DNA of 64,000 bases, taken from NCBI GenBank assembly GCA_017883205.1, contig JADGNZ010000008.1, positions 62,001 to 126,000 of the forward strand, read 5' to 3'. This DNA comes from Thermoanaerobaculia bacterium. Its GTDB lineage: Bacteria; Acidobacteriota; Thermoanaerobaculia; Gp7-AA8. A model generated the notes under the pieces. It was given only the letters and a program-made list of their open reading frames with translations. It ran no database searches and was not told where the DNA came from. The position numbers and the translations under genes were made by a program. Positions 54,036 to 63,264 of this stretch are shown piece after piece (position 1 is the first letter of the stretch; each line of letters begins with the position of its first letter).

Positions 54036-55034
54036 ATGCTAAGCAGACAGCCGCGGCGGCGTTCCTCCACTGCTATGCGGCGTGCCGCGGAAGGAGAGAG
54101 CGTCCGCACGATCGTGATCGCGCTGCTCGCCAACCTCGTCATCGGGGCTGCGAAGTTGATGGCCGGTCTCGCTTCGCACTCGACGGGCATGCTGGCCGAG
54201 GCGGCACATTCCGCGGCGGATTCGGTGAACGAGATCTTTCTGGCCATCGGCCTGCGCCGCGAAAAGGACCCTCCCGACGAAATACATCCCCTCGGCCATG
54301 GACGCGAGCGTTTTCTCTGGGCCTTCATGGCCGCGATCGCATCGTTTCTGATCGGCGGCTGTCTCTCCATCGTCCTCGCAATCCGCGAGCTCGAGACGCG
54401 TCATCCGGTCGGCGCGACGATGGCGGCCTGGATCGTTCTGGCGATTTCGTTTGCGGCCGACGGCGCATCGTGGCTGCAAAGCATGCGGCAGGCACGGCGC
54501 CAGGCTCACGAATACGGCCTCACGGTATGGCGCTACCTCGTCCGCGCTAGCGACCCGGTCGTCCGCGCCATCGTTGTCGAAGACAGCGCGGCGCTGGCCG
54601 GCCTCGCGATCGCTGCGGGTGGCCTTCTCGCGAGCAGAATCGCCGGGACGAACGTGCCCGATTCCATCGCATCGCTGCTGATCGGACTCCTGCTCGCCGT
54701 TACCGCATTCGGCGTGGCCCGGCCATTGGCCGATTTTCTGATCGGGCGATCCCTGCCGCCGGAGCAGGTCGACGCCGTTCATGCACTCGTCAGCCGGAAT
54801 CCGGCGGTCGAAGAAGTGCTGACGCTCCGCGCCGTCTACACAGGCCCGGAGGAGGTCGTCGTCTTCGCGAAAGTACATCCATCGCCGCACCTGAATATCG
54901 ACGAGCTTTCGCGAGCCATGGACGACCTCGATCACGCGATCCGATCCAGGTTCCCACTCATCGCCGACGTCTTCATCGACGTGACGAACACGCGCGGCGG
55001 CGGTGCCACGCACAAAGCTGAGATCACGTCATGA
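54036..55034 (+). CDS. Cation diffusion facilitator (CDF) transporter, SLC30A9-like
   Basis: A 332-residue protein. After a basic N-terminus come six helices: VRTIVIALLANLVIGAAKL, STGMLAEAAHSAADSVNEIF (HxxxD metal site), IHPLGHGRERFLWAF, and a second acidic site in IVVEDSAALAGLAI (ED in place of HxxxD), then a cytoplasmic ferredoxin-like domain. The EDSAAL form and the ARPLADFLIGRSLPPEQVD segment match the SLC30A9-like subgroup of CDF proteins. It would export a divalent metal such as Zn or Mn in exchange for protons. Confidence 0.85.
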   Translation: MLSRQPRRRSSTAMRRAAEGESVRTIVIALLANLVIGAAKLMAGLASHSTGMLAEAAHSAADSVNEIFLAIGLRREKDPPDEIHPLGHGRERFLWAFMAAIASFLIGGCLSIVLAIRELETRHPVGATMAAWIVLAISFAADGASWLQSMRQARRQAHEYGLTVWRYLVRASDPVVRAIVVEDSAALAGLAIAAGGLLASRIAGTNVPDSIASLLIGLLLAVTAFGVARPLADFLIGRSLPPEQVDAVHALVSRNPAVEEVLTLRAVYTGPEEVVVFAKVHPSPHLNIDELSRAMDDLDHAIRSRFPLIADVFIDVTNTRGGGATHKAEITS

Positions 55035-55267
55035 GCGATGACAAGAAAGTGACGGGAAGCCAGCAAAGTCCACCTCACTTTGCTGACGCCGATATGGCAG
55101 GGGTTGGGCCAGCGCTGCTTCGCGCCGCCCGCCGCGCCCGCGAGATCGCGCGTCAGACTGGCACGCCGCTCGTGATCGTTCGCGACGGCGTGCTGATGGA
55201 GGTCGATCCCGACGACCCCAGTCTCGATGACGAAACGCGTCCAAGCGACACGATCCACGATCGCTGA
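55031..55267 (+). CDS. Small hypothetical protein coupled to the CDF gene
   Basis: A 78-residue soluble protein whose ATG overlaps the CDF stop (ATGA). It contains ALLRAARRAREIARQTGTPL followed by VIVRDGVLMEVDP, a helix and strand pair resembling small proteins with an A-x-x-A-R-x-x-A helix and a VIYRDGKIVE tail, including some antitoxins. No toxin gene adjoins. Translational coupling makes it likely real. Confidence 0.55.
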   Translation: MSDDKKVTGSQQSPPHFADADMAGVGPALLRAARRAREIARQTGTPLVIVRDGVLMEVDPDDPSLDDETRPSDTIHDR

Positions 55268-55287
55268 GATCGGTCGACGTCTCCCCT

Positions 55288-56343
55288 TCAGTGCTGACCG
55301 CCCAGGAACACCGTCAGATCCTGCAACCCCTTCGCGTTTTCCTTCATCCATGCGTCACTGCCTTTGAGGCCAAGGGACTGCAGGGCAGCGCCGGCGAAGG
55401 TGTCGAGGAGTTTGTGCTGGTCGAGTGCCGCAAAGAACGGGACGTTCTGCTTTCCGCTGTAGCTGGCCGGCGCGTCCTTCATTTCGATGAGCATCGCCAG
55501 CGTGCTACTAAGCTGTCCGCGCGCGATGTCGAGCTCCGTTGCGTTCTTGTCCTTGTCCTCCGTCGTAAAGCGGACGGCGGACGCAATGGAGATCGTCATC
55601 TCCCAGCCGTGAAAATCTCCCTCCTCGGTGCGCGAGTTTGTGTCGACCTTAATGTCGATGGCCTTTTTCCCATCCTTGCCCACGCCTTTGTCCTCAACGC
55701 CCAGGTTCAGAAGTGCCACGAGACTGGTGGCCGCACCCTTCGAGCGAGGTGAGGCAGGCTCGATGGCCAGAAAGCGGAGGTATTCGAGGATCGCGGCGGC
55801 GCGGAAATTCTGCGCGTCGAACACGCGGGCCAGGAGGTAGTGGCCATTGGCGTGACCGGGCCGCGCGATGAGCTCCTTCTTCAGAACCTCGCGCGCTTCA
55901 TCCAGCTTCGACTGGCCAAAGAGCGTGACTGCGAGGTTGTACAGCGTTAACGGATCATCGGGAGCTAGAGCGAGAGACGTGCGATATGCCGCTACCGCGC
56001 CTGGCGCGTCCCCGGAGCTGTCGAGGCAATTGCCGAGACTTCGGAGAATCTTCGGGAGCAATACCGACTCGGCTCCGGACAGCGGCTTCAAGACCGCGAT
56101 GCACTTCGCGTAATCGCCCTTCGCTTGATACGAATACGCCAACTCGTAAGAGGCGGATCCGTTCGACGGATCGTCGGCGAGTATCGCGAGGTACTTGGCA
56201 ATGGCTTCGTCATATCTGCCGGCGTCGTGAAGGGCGGTACCTTCAGCGATCCGCGGATCCTGATTCGCGATTGCAGGGACGGCGATCAGCAGCGCGAGAA
56301 CGAGCGTCTTAACGAACGAAGCGCGGGATCGATGAGGCAGCAT
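55288..56343 (-). CDS. Exported TPR protein with C-terminal unknown domain
   Basis: A 351-residue protein. A signal peptide (KTLVLALLIAVPAIA) is followed by four or five TPR units (for example GTALHDAGRYDEAIAKYLAIL, AVAAYRTSLALAPDDPLTLYN and FGQSKLDEAREVLKKELI). From residue about 215 comes a domain with DFHGWEMTISIASAVRFTTED and a C-terminal amphipathic stretch ending LTVFLGGQH. Probably periplasmic. It is convergent with the CDF operon, with 20 bases between stops. Confidence 0.75.
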   Translation of the reverse strand: MLPHRSRASFVKTLVLALLIAVPAIANQDPRIAEGTALHDAGRYDEAIAKYLAILADDPSNGSASYELAYSYQAKGDYAKCIAVLKPLSGAESVLLPKILRSLGNCLDSSGDAPGAVAAYRTSLALAPDDPLTLYNLAVTLFGQSKLDEAREVLKKELIARPGHANGHYLLARVFDAQNFRAAAILEYLRFLAIEPASPRSKGAATSLVALLNLGVEDKGVGKDGKKAIDIKVDTNSRTEEGDFHGWEMTISIASAVRFTTEDKDKNATELDIARGQLSSTLAMLIEMKDAPASYSGKQNVPFFAALDQHKLLDTFAGAALQSLGLKGSDAWMKENAKGLQDLTVFLGGQH

Positions 56344-56452
56344 GCCGTCAGTTTACGTGCATCCTGTCTTCTGAAATCCGGGAAAACACAGGCGTTCACA
56401 TCTGCCTCATAAGATCCGCCGCTGCCGGCGACCTTGGTGCGAAAATGAGGAC

Positions 56453-56878
56453 GTGGCCTTCGAGAACGATCTGGCCGACGCTGAAGGCCGCGCCCGCGGG
56501 GCGGTGCTGCATCACTTTTCAACGCGCGCAAACAAAACTAAGTACCTCGTCGCACTCAATCACACCTGGCCGCCGCCAGATGGACTCGTTGTCTACGCAT
56601 TCACGACGACGAACGTCGCGCATTTCGAGGCGGCGCGCGTATCCGAAGAGACCATTGTCCGTTTGAGTCCCGGCGACTACGCGTTCGTGACTGCGCCAAC
56701 CATCATCGATCTCACGCGCCCCGAAACGGAGCAGCTCTCCTCGATCGTGAGCGCGGCAGCGTTCAAGTTTGTAGTGCAGCTTCGCCCGGATCACATGAAG
56801 GCGATCGACGATGCGGTGCGCGCGTCGACGGTGATCGTGCGTAAGCTGAAGAAGATGATTCTCGCGAGCTACGGCTAG
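56453..56878 (+). CDS. Small unknown protein, convergent with a Panacea antitoxin-like gene
   Basis: A 141-residue protein starting at GTG. The first 90 residues look all-beta (KTKYLVALNHTWPPPDGLVV, YAFTTTNVAHFE, TIVRLSPGDYAFVTAPTIID), followed by a basic helix-rich tail (FKFVVQLRPDHMKAIDDAVR). The beta pattern and the 'VRLSPGDYAFVTAPTIIDL' stretch recall MazF/PemK-like or similar barrel proteins, but I cannot assign a family. Its TAG shares four bases (CTAG) with the stop of the DUF4065 gene on the other strand. If it is a toxin, the tail-to-tail arrangement is unusual. Confidence 0.45.
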   Translation: MAFENDLADAEGRARGAVLHHFSTRANKTKYLVALNHTWPPPDGLVVYAFTTTNVAHFEAARVSEETIVRLSPGDYAFVTAPTIIDLTRPETEQLSSIVSAAAFKFVVQLRPDHMKAIDDAVRASTVIVRKLKKMILASYG

Positions 56879-57525
56879 CGGCTCGTGACTACGTACTGCC
56901 GTTCTGCCAACGAAGCGCGACGTGTCGCCAGCTCGTCGGATGCGTCGCGATCTTCCTGTTGCGCCTCGACGAAACGAAGCATGTCCGCTGCCTCAGGATG
57001 TCCTTCGAAGAAGAGGCGATAGTCCATCATGATGCTGCTGCCCGGCGCGCGATTCTCATTCGCAGCCTGCCAGCACGGCTCGGCGTGCGATTCCTCGCTC
57101 AACGCCCACGCAGACTTGCCGCCGTAGGTCTTCTGCGCATACTCGAGGGCTTCGATGTCCGAGTCCGAGAAGACGTCGAGGTCCGGCTCACGTCGCGCTC
57201 GAAAGACAGCATATTTCCTGAAGATGCCTTTCTCGACGATCAGGTAGTCGTCAAACAGCTCCTTGGCCATCGGAGGGAAGTGCTCGTCCTGGGCGAGCAC
57301 ATCGTTCATGACGTTGAGGGACGCGGACGGGACCGGGCCATACTCCATGCAAGCGTACTGGTCGCCGATGACCGGACGGCCATACTTCAGAAGGTGATAC
57401 TTGTCCGCATGAAAGAGGAGCTTCGCCGCTTTCATCTTGTCCAGATCGCGCACGCCGCGTTGCGCGAAAAACGCGAGAGCCTGCACAAGCTTCTCAGGAC
57501 TGAAGCGAAATCGAATCTGCGTCAT
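56875..57525 (-). CDS. Panacea (DUF4065 / SocA-like) antitoxin-domain protein
   Basis: A 216-residue protein. The Panacea domain spans most of it: FSPEKLVQALAFFAQRG, LDKMKAAKLLFHADKYHLLK, CMEYGPVPSASLNVMND (the diagnostic M-x-Y-G-P-V-P-S) and FSDSDIEALEYAQKTYGGKS. The last 45 residues are extra. Panacea domains (PanA/GepA/SocA) neutralise unrelated toxins, usually encoded beside them. Here the only close neighbours are the convergent small protein (56453-56878) and an amidohydrolase on the same strand, so the target is uncertain. There is a 4-base stop-to-stop overlap (CTAG). Confidence 0.8.
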   Translation of the reverse strand: MTQIRFRFSPEKLVQALAFFAQRGVRDLDKMKAAKLLFHADKYHLLKYGRPVIGDQYACMEYGPVPSASLNVMNDVLAQDEHFPPMAKELFDDYLIVEKGIFRKYAVFRARREPDLDVFSDSDIEALEYAQKTYGGKSAWALSEESHAEPCWQAANENRAPGSSIMMDYRLFFEGHPEAADMLRFVEAQQEDRDASDELATRRASLAERQYVVTSR

Positions 57526-57606
57526 GGTCAGAGCCTAACGAAGTTTACCTCGGAGACGGTCGTGGTTCATTGTCACAGCGATTAACGTTCCGACCAGACT
57601 CGTCAT

Positions 57607-58899
57607 TCACTTCACCCCCACCACCACTTGCCCCCCCTTCATCACAAACGATACGTGCTCGATCGTGGCGATGTCCTTCGTGGGATCGCCGGCGACTGCG
57701 ATCAGGTCGGCGAAAAGGCCGGGAGCGATCGTTCCGAAGTGATCCTGCTGTTTGAGGATCTTGGCGTCGACGGAGGTGGCAGCGAGGAGGGCCTGCGTTG
57801 GGGTCATGCCGGCGCGAACCATCCATTCCAGCTCGCGGTAGTTGTCGCCGTGCGTGAAAACGCCGACGTCGCTGCCGCAGCCGATGATCACGTTGTTGGC
57901 CATGGCCAGTTTGAATGCACGCAGGACGTTCTCCATGCTTTTCGTGTAGGGCTTGGTCCCCCGCTTGTACGATTGGAAGTATTCGGAATACGCCTCCTCG
58001 GCGGCCAGCGTCGGGAGATAGGCGACGTTGTGCGCGGCCATCAGCTTGAAGATTTCGTCCGTGCCGTTGTAGCCATGCTCGATCGTGTCGACGCCGGCGA
58101 GGATCGCGCGGCGCATCCCTTCGGGCGTGGTGGCGTGCGCGGACACGGGACGGTTGGCGCTGTGCGCCTCTTCGACCAGCGTCTTCAGCTCATCGAGCGA
58201 GAACGTCGGCGTGGCCGGGCCGCTGCCGCGGCCGTAATCGGCGTAAACCTTCACCCAGTCGGCGCCGTGTCCGATCTGCTCGCGGACCGCACGCAGGATC
58301 TCCGCGGTGCCGCTCGCTTCCTGGCCTCCTTTGGTAAGCGGCTCGAACTCCGGCGCGAAACCGCCGGGCCCGGGGCCGTAGCTCGCCGTGGCAACGATCG
58401 CACGCGTGGCGACGAAGAGCCGCGGACCGGGAATGCGGCCCTCATCGATGGCACGCTTGACCGAGACGTCGGCGAATCCCGCTCCTTCGGTGCCGAGGTC
58501 GCGAAGGGTGGTGAAGCCGGCAAGGAGCGTGTCGCGCGCGTGCAGGGTTGCCGCAATCGTTCGATAGGCAAGCGGCTCGTGCAGCACCTGATCGTTCCAG
58601 AGCGTCTCGTTGTACGGATGGAGAAGGATGTGCGAGTGCGCATCGATCAATCCGGGGAGAAGCGTCATTCCAGGCAGATCGATCGTCGTTGTTCCGGGCG
58701 GAATCGCGAGATTCGGACCGACCGAGACGATCTTCTCGCCGGAGACGAGCACGGACCACCCTTCGTGTGTGTCGTTGCTCATCGCGTCGAAGACACGCTG
58801 CGGGCGGAGGAGGATGTACTTCGGTGCGGCTGGCGCAGCGAAGAGTGGCGTAATCGCGATGAGGAGAATGATGATCAACGGCACAACACGAGCGCGCAT
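57607..58899 (-). CDS. Secreted metal-dependent amidohydrolase
   Basis: A 430-residue protein. A signal peptide ([18 protein letters not shown]) is followed by an amidohydrolase barrel: [17 protein letters not shown] (H-x-H metal site), [10 protein letters not shown], where the lysine would be carbamylated, [20 protein letters not shown] and [14 protein letters not shown] (final Asp). It is of the imidazolonepropionase/prolidase-like group that hydrolyses dipeptides or N-acyl amides. The ATG at 58899 has GGAGG seven bases upstream; in-frame sequence further up runs into the palindrome at 58935-58998. Confidence 0.85.
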   Translation of the reverse strand: MRARVVPLIIILLIAITPLFAAPAAPKYILLRPQRVFDAMSNDTHEGWSVLVSGEKIVSVGPNLAIPPGTTTIDLPGMTLLPGLIDAHSHILLHPYNETLWNDQVLHEPLAYRTIAATLHARDTLLAGFTTLRDLGTEGAGFADVSVKRAIDEGRIPGPRLFVATRAIVATASYGPGPGGFAPEFEPLTKGGQEASGTAEILRAVREQIGHGADWVKVYADYGRGSGPATPTFSLDELKTLVEEAHSANRPVSAHATTPEGMRRAILAGVDTIEHGYNGTDEIFKLMAAHNVAYLPTLAAEEAYSEYFQSYKRGTKPYTKSMENVLRAFKLAMANNVIIGCGSDVGVFTHGDNYRELEWMVRAGMTPTQALLAATSVDAKILKQQDHFGTIAPGLFADLIAVAGDPTKDIATIEHVSFVMKGGQVVVGVK

Positions 58900-58934
58900 G
58901 AGATGACCTCCGCGCGTATTTTGTCGCGAAAAGC

Positions 58935-58998
58935 GTTTCACGCGGAGGCGCGGAGGCCGCGGAGAAAACCTCCGCATCTCCGCGTCTCCGCGTGAAAC
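58935..58998. repeat. Palindromic element, CGCGGAG type
   Basis: GTTTCACGCGGAG at 58935-58947 pairs with CTCCGCGTGAAAC at 58986-58998, and the arms continue inward with CGCGGAG-like heptamers and few mismatches to a short A-rich loop near 58964. It separates the divergent amidohydrolase and ABC operon and has the same architecture as the CACAGAG element at 47424-47481. Confidence 0.8.
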
Positions 58999-59052
58999 CG
59001 TTCTCCAGTCTTGACACGCTCCAGAAGCGCGGCGAGGATACGAGTCCCTTCC

Positions 59053-60090
59053 GTGCTCATCGCCTTACGCAGAATCGTGCTCGGCCTCGCCGTCGTGATC
59101 GCCGCGTCGGCGATCCTGCTGCTTTCCGATCTGCAGCACCGGCATCCCGTCGCGCGCGGCGCCAACGCGGCCAACCATCGTTGGAAGCTGTACTTCATTC
59201 AACTCAATGACGTCGTCGATGTCGAAGACGCCGCGGCCGGTGTGATGGAAGGTTTGCGCGAGTCGGGGCTGAAGAACGGCCGCGACTTCGAAGTCCGGAC
59301 GCTGAACGCGCACGGCGACATGGCCACTGTCTCCGCGCTGATCGACGCCGCGGTCACCGGCGGCGCCGACATGCTCATCACCTTCTCCACGCCCACGCTC
59401 CAGGCCGCGCTGCGCCGCGCGCAGAACGTTCCGGTCGTCTACAACTACGTCTCGTCCGGATTGAAAGCGGGCGCGGGAAAGAGCAATGTCGATCACGCGC
59501 CGAACGTCACCGGCGTCAATCTGCTGCCGGCCAACGAAGAAGCGCTCACGATTCTGAAGACGTACTTCCCTGCGATTCATCGCGTCGGCACGCTCTACTG
59601 CCCGGCGGAGACGAACATGGTCGTCTCGAAGGAAGCGCTCGACAAGGACGCGAAGAAACTCGGATACGAAGTCGTCTACGTCGCCGCCGACACCGCCACA
59701 GACGTACCCAACGCCGCGGCCGCGCTGATGGGGCGCGACATCGACGCTGTGCTGCAGCTTCCGGGCAACCTCACCGCCTCCGCATTCGGAAGCATCAGCG
59801 ACGCCGGGCGGCAGGCGCACATCCCGATCGTGGCCTTTCAGAAATCGCAGGCCATCGGCGGCGCGCTGATTGTCGTCGCCCGAGACTATCGCGATAGCGG
59901 CCGCCACGCCGCGCACATGGCCGCGCGCATCATGCGCGGCGAGAGTCCGGCGCGCATCCCGCTCGAGGACTTCGGCAAGACGCGGCTGATCGTCAATCTC
60001 GATGCCGCGCGCGCATTGAACATCACGCTGCCACCGGCGCTCGTGCGATCGGCGAAAGAAGTCATAGGAGCACCGGTTGGAAATCGTTAA
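59053..60090 (+). CDS. ABC transporter substrate-binding protein (ABC_sub_bind/TrpX family)
   Basis: A 345-residue protein. A signal anchor ([18 protein letters not shown]) precedes a periplasmic binding fold of the ABC_sub_bind family: [67 protein letters not shown] and [13 protein letters not shown]. With the permease and ATPase below this is the TrpXYZ-like (COG2984-4120-1101) importer type. GTG at 59053 is chosen; a TTG at 59011 would add 14 basic residues. Aromatic amino acids are known ligands of the family, but the ligand here is unknown. Confidence 0.83.
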   Translation: MLIALRRIVLGLAVVIAASAILLLSDLQHRHPVARGANAANHRWKLYFIQLNDVVDVEDAAAGVMEGLRESGLKNGRDFEVRTLNAHGDMATVSALIDAAVTGGADMLITFSTPTLQAALRRAQNVPVVYNYVSSGLKAGAGKSNVDHAPNVTGVNLLPANEEALTILKTYFPAIHRVGTLYCPAETNMVVSKEALDKDAKKLGYEVVYVAADTATDVPNAAAALMGRDIDAVLQLPGNLTASAFGSISDAGRQAHIPIVAFQKSQAIGGALIVVARDYRDSGRHAAHMAARIMRGESPARIPLEDFGKTRLIVNLDAARALNITLPPALVRSAKEVIGAPVGNR

Positions 60091-61297
60091 GCAACGCGAC
60101 GGCGACTTCCTGCACGTGCGCGTGTCGGGCCGGCTCGACAACCACTGGTCGCAGCCGTTCGACGAAGCCATCGCCGAGATGATCCGCGAGGGCGCGCATC
60201 ACCTGCGCGTCGATCTCTCCGGCGTGAACTACCTCAGCTCCGCCGGGATCGGCGCATTGATGACCGCGTATCGCGATACCCGCGAGTTGCAGGGCTCGTT
60301 CGTGATCACCGCCGCATCCGAGCGCGTCCGAATGATTCTTCAACTCGTCGAGCTGGAGTCGTTGTTGTTCGGCACTTCGACGGAGACCGAAGCGCCGGTG
60401 TCTGCAATCGAAGGTCCGCGCGCTATCGACTCCGAGAAGGCACTCTTCGAATGCTATCCGCTCGATGGTGGTCATGCGACCCACCGCTTCATCGGCGATC
60501 CCACAACGCTCGTGCACGGCGGATTCGAAGAGACCACTCCGATCACCGCCAGCCTCGACCTCTTCGCTCTCGGCGTCGGCGCCCTCGGCAGCAGCTACGA
60601 CGACTGCCGCAGCCTCTTCGGCGAGTTCGTCGCCGCTGCCGGCAGTGCCGCGTACATGCCGACCGACGGCACATCGACGCCCGATTACATGACGCGCTCC
60701 GGTGGCCTCGTTCCGGAGATTCAGGCGCTGTACGCGATCGAATTCCGCGGCGCGCCCAGCCATCTGCTGCGCTTCGAAGCGAGCAATCCCGGAGGCACCG
60801 TTCCGCTCAGCGAGATCGTCCGCGTCTGCGCGACGGCCGCCGGCACTCGAGACTTCGGCGTGGTGATAGCCGCCGAAGTCTCAGGCCTGATCTGCACGAT
60901 GCTGCGCCGCTCGCCCGCGCAGCCCGATCCCGCACGATTCGATTTTCCCAACGTGCGCGAGTGGCTGTCGTTCATGCCCGAGCACGAGTACGCGCGCACA
61001 AGCAGCATCGTCACCGGCTTCGCATCGTCGTCTCCCTCGGAAGAAGCGGATCCGTTCCTTCGTCCAGTCAGCGATGCCTTCCGCGGACACTTCCACGCCG
61101 CCGTGACCGCATTTCGATCGTTGCCCCGAGGAAAGATCGAGATCGCCGAAGTGCTGGCGCAGGCGTTTCAGGCGCGGAGCGTCTTCTCCGTCGTTCACCT
61201 GCTGCGCGACAACCGCCCGATCGAAGGCGCCGGCGAGAGCGAATTCCAGCGCGGCGCGTGCTGGATCTTCCCGATCGCGAATGGAGATGCATCGTGA
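60077..61297 (+). CDS. STAS-domain protein inserted in the ABC importer operon
   Basis: A 406-residue protein starting at TTG (14-base overlap with the binding-protein gene). Residues 1-100 are a STAS domain (LHVRVSGRLDNHWSQPFDEA, LRVDLSGVNYLSSAGIGALM with the conserved Ser near residue 55, as in SpoIIAA-type antagonists). The remaining 300 residues form an unassigned domain with ITASLDLFALGVGALGSSYD, MTRSGGLVPEIQALYAIEFR and IAAEVSGLICTMLRRS. No anti-sigma kinase is next to it. It overlaps the permease by GTGA, so it is an integral operon member, perhaps controlling transporter activity. That is inference. Confidence 0.65.
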   Translation: MEIVKQRDGDFLHVRVSGRLDNHWSQPFDEAIAEMIREGAHHLRVDLSGVNYLSSAGIGALMTAYRDTRELQGSFVITAASERVRMILQLVELESLLFGTSTETEAPVSAIEGPRAIDSEKALFECYPLDGGHATHRFIGDPTTLVHGGFEETTPITASLDLFALGVGALGSSYDDCRSLFGEFVAAAGSAAYMPTDGTSTPDYMTRSGGLVPEIQALYAIEFRGAPSHLLRFEASNPGGTVPLSEIVRVCATAAGTRDFGVVIAAEVSGLICTMLRRSPAQPDPARFDFPNVREWLSFMPEHEYARTSSIVTGFASSSPSEEADPFLRPVSDAFRGHFHAAVTAFRSLPRGKIEIAEVLAQAFQARSVFSVVHLLRDNRPIEGAGESEFQRGACWIFPIANGDAS

Positions 61298-62253
61298 CGC
61301 TTCTCATCTCCGCCTGGACGATCGGCCTCATCCTCTCTCTGCTCGCCCTCGGCGTCTACATCAGCTACCGCGTCTTCGCTTTTCCCGACATCACCGCCGA
61401 CGGCTCGATCACCTTCGGCGCAGCCGTAGCCGCGGCGATGCTCACGCGCGGCATGAATCCCTTCGCCGCGAGCGGCGCGGCGTTCCTAGCCGGCACTCTT
61501 GCCGGCGCGTGCACCGGTGTGCTGCACACGCGATTCCGCATCAACCAACTGCTTTCCGGAATCCTGGTCATGACCGCGCTCTACTCCATCAATCTTCATG
61601 TGATGGGGCAGAGCAACCTGCCGCTGCTTTCCGCGAGAACACTGACGACCTACGCCGAACGCATCGGCCGCCGTCTCAGCGGCGGCGACACCGCGGTGCT
61701 CCTCGGGTGGCCCGTGAGCGCGCGCGAGCTAGGCTCGTTGCTACTGATTGCCGCGGTCGTCCTGCTCGTCGCCATCGCCGCCTACCTCTTCTTCCGCACG
61801 AACCTCGGCAGCGCCATGCGCGCCTCCGGTGACAACGCGCAGATGATCCGCGCCCTCGGCGTCAGCGTCGAGAACATGATCATCCTCGGCCTGGCAATCT
61901 CCAACGGCCTGATCGCATTCGCCGGCGCGCTGCTCGCGCAATATCAGGGTTTTGCGGATGTCCAGATGGGAATCGGCATGGTGGTCTGGGGCCTCGCCAG
62001 CGTCATCATCGGACGCGCCCTCGTCGGCTCCGACAGTCTCGGCTCGGCCCTGACCGGCACGATCATGGGCTCCGTCCTCTTCCGCCTGATCATCGCCGTC
62101 GCCCTGCGCTGGGGCCTCAACCCCAACGACCTGAAACTAGTCACCGCCATCTTCGTCTTCGGCGCCCTGGTCCTGCCAATGGCGCTTGGAGTGCGGACGT
62201 CTCGTCCGCGGCCATCCGGGCGTCCCCGCCCGGATGGTTTGATCGCGCGGTAA
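61294..62253 (+). CDS. ABC importer permease, C-terminus extended by a palindromic element
   Basis: A 319-residue permease with about eight helices: VYISYRVFAFPDITADGSITF, AAAMLTRGMNPFAASGAAFL, RINQLLSGILVMTALYSINL, then SNGLIAFAGALLAQYQGFAD and VVWGLASVIIGRALVGSDSL. This is the COG4120-like partner of ABC_sub_bind proteins. Starts at GTG (GTGA overlap). The last 20 or so residues (VRTSRPRPSGRPRPDGLIAR) are translated from a GTCTCG/GTCCC palindromic element inserted before the original stop. Confidence 0.83.
   Translation: MTLLISAWTIGLILSLLALGVYISYRVFAFPDITADGSITFGAAVAAAMLTRGMNPFAASGAAFLAGTLAGACTGVLHTRFRINQLLSGILVMTALYSINLHVMGQSNLPLLSARTLTTYAERIGRRLSGGDTAVLLGWPVSARELGSLLLIAAVVLLVAIAAYLFFRTNLGSAMRASGDNAQMIRALGVSVENMIILGLAISNGLIAFAGALLAQYQGFADVQMGIGMVVWGLASVIIGRALVGSDSLGSALTGTIMGSVLFRLIIAVALRWGLNPNDLKLVTAIFVFGALVLPMALGVRTSRPRPSGRPRPDGLIAR
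62190..62240. repeat. Dispersed palindromic element inside the permease 3' end
   Basis: GCGGACGTCTCGTCCGC at about 62193-62209 and ATCCGGGCGTCCCCGCCCGGAT at about 62214-62235 are two adjacent hairpins of the GTCTC/GTCCC family seen at 50838-50985. They lie in the coding frame and supply the low-complexity C-terminus of the permease. Confidence 0.7.
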
Positions 62254-62274
62254 GCGAACCGAATCGGAACAACC

Positions 62275-63087
62275 ATGCTCCAGCTAAGAAACCTGACCAA
62301 AACCTTCTTCCCCAATACCCCCAACGAAGTGCGCGCCCTCCAGGGCGTCACCCTCGACATCGAAGAAGGCTCCTTCGTCATCGTCATCGGCACCAACGGC
62401 TCCGGAAAATCGACGCTCCTCAACGCCGCCGCCGGCACCTTCCCTCTGGATGCCGGCACCATCACTCTGGCCGGCCGCGACGTCACGAAATGGCCCGAAC
62501 ATCGCCGCGCAGCGATGATCGGCCGTGTCTTCCAGAACCCCTTCAGCGGCACCGCACCCAACATGACCGTCGCCGAAAACCTCGCCCTCGCCGCCCGCCG
62601 CGGCCAGCCCCGAGGACTCGGATCCCTGCTACCAGCGAAGCTTCACTCCGAACTGCGCGACCGCGTCGCCACGCTCAACATGCAACTCGAAACGCGGATG
62701 AACAACCCCATCGGCACCCTCTCCGGAGGCCAACGCCAGGCGCTCACATTATTAATGGCCACCTGGCGAAGACCCGACCTCCTCCTCCTCGACGAGCACA
62801 CCGCCGCCCTCGACCCCAAGAGCGCCGATCAGATCGTCCGCCTCACCCAACGCATCGTCTCCCAACACCACCTGACCACCCTGATGGTCACCCACTCCAT
62901 GCAACAAGCCGCCACCCTCGGCACCCGCATCGTGATGATGAATCAGGGCCGCGTGATGGCCGACATCGCCGGCCCCGACCGCCGCCGCATCCGCGCAGAG
63001 GACCTCGTCCACCGCTTCGAAGAAATCCGCCGCGACGAACAACTCGATGTTTCCGCCGCGGAGATGCTGCGGGAGATGTATGTGTAG
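62275..63087 (+). CDS. ABC importer ATPase
   Basis: A 270-residue ABC ATPase: Walker A VIGTNGSGKSTLLNAAAG, Q-loop RVFQNPFSGTAPNM, signature LSGGQRQALTLLMA, Walker B PDLLLLDEHTAALDPKSAD and switch VTHSMQQAATLGT. This is the COG1101-like subunit, 21 bases after the permease. It powers import of the ligand bound by the protein encoded at 59053-60090. It is the last gene of the operon. Confidence 0.9.
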   Translation: MLQLRNLTKTFFPNTPNEVRALQGVTLDIEEGSFVIVIGTNGSGKSTLLNAAAGTFPLDAGTITLAGRDVTKWPEHRRAAMIGRVFQNPFSGTAPNMTVAENLALAARRGQPRGLGSLLPAKLHSELRDRVATLNMQLETRMNNPIGTLSGGQRQALTLLMATWRRPDLLLLDEHTAALDPKSADQIVRLTQRIVSQHHLTTLMVTHSMQQAATLGTRIVMMNQGRVMADIAGPDRRRIRAEDLVHRFEEIRRDEQLDVSAAEMLREMYV

Positions 63088-63264
63088 TTGCACAGCGTTT
63101 GGCTCGCAGAAATGTGCGCACTTGAGCCGTCCGCAAATGGCGGCTCTCAACTTGGACATGTAGACATTGACACCACTTTTGCCGTCAAAATGGTTGTGAT
63201 GTCTACAGCGGTCTCCAGCCGATCCGTAGCGCGAGATCAGCGAGCGAACTGTAGAGTGACGACT

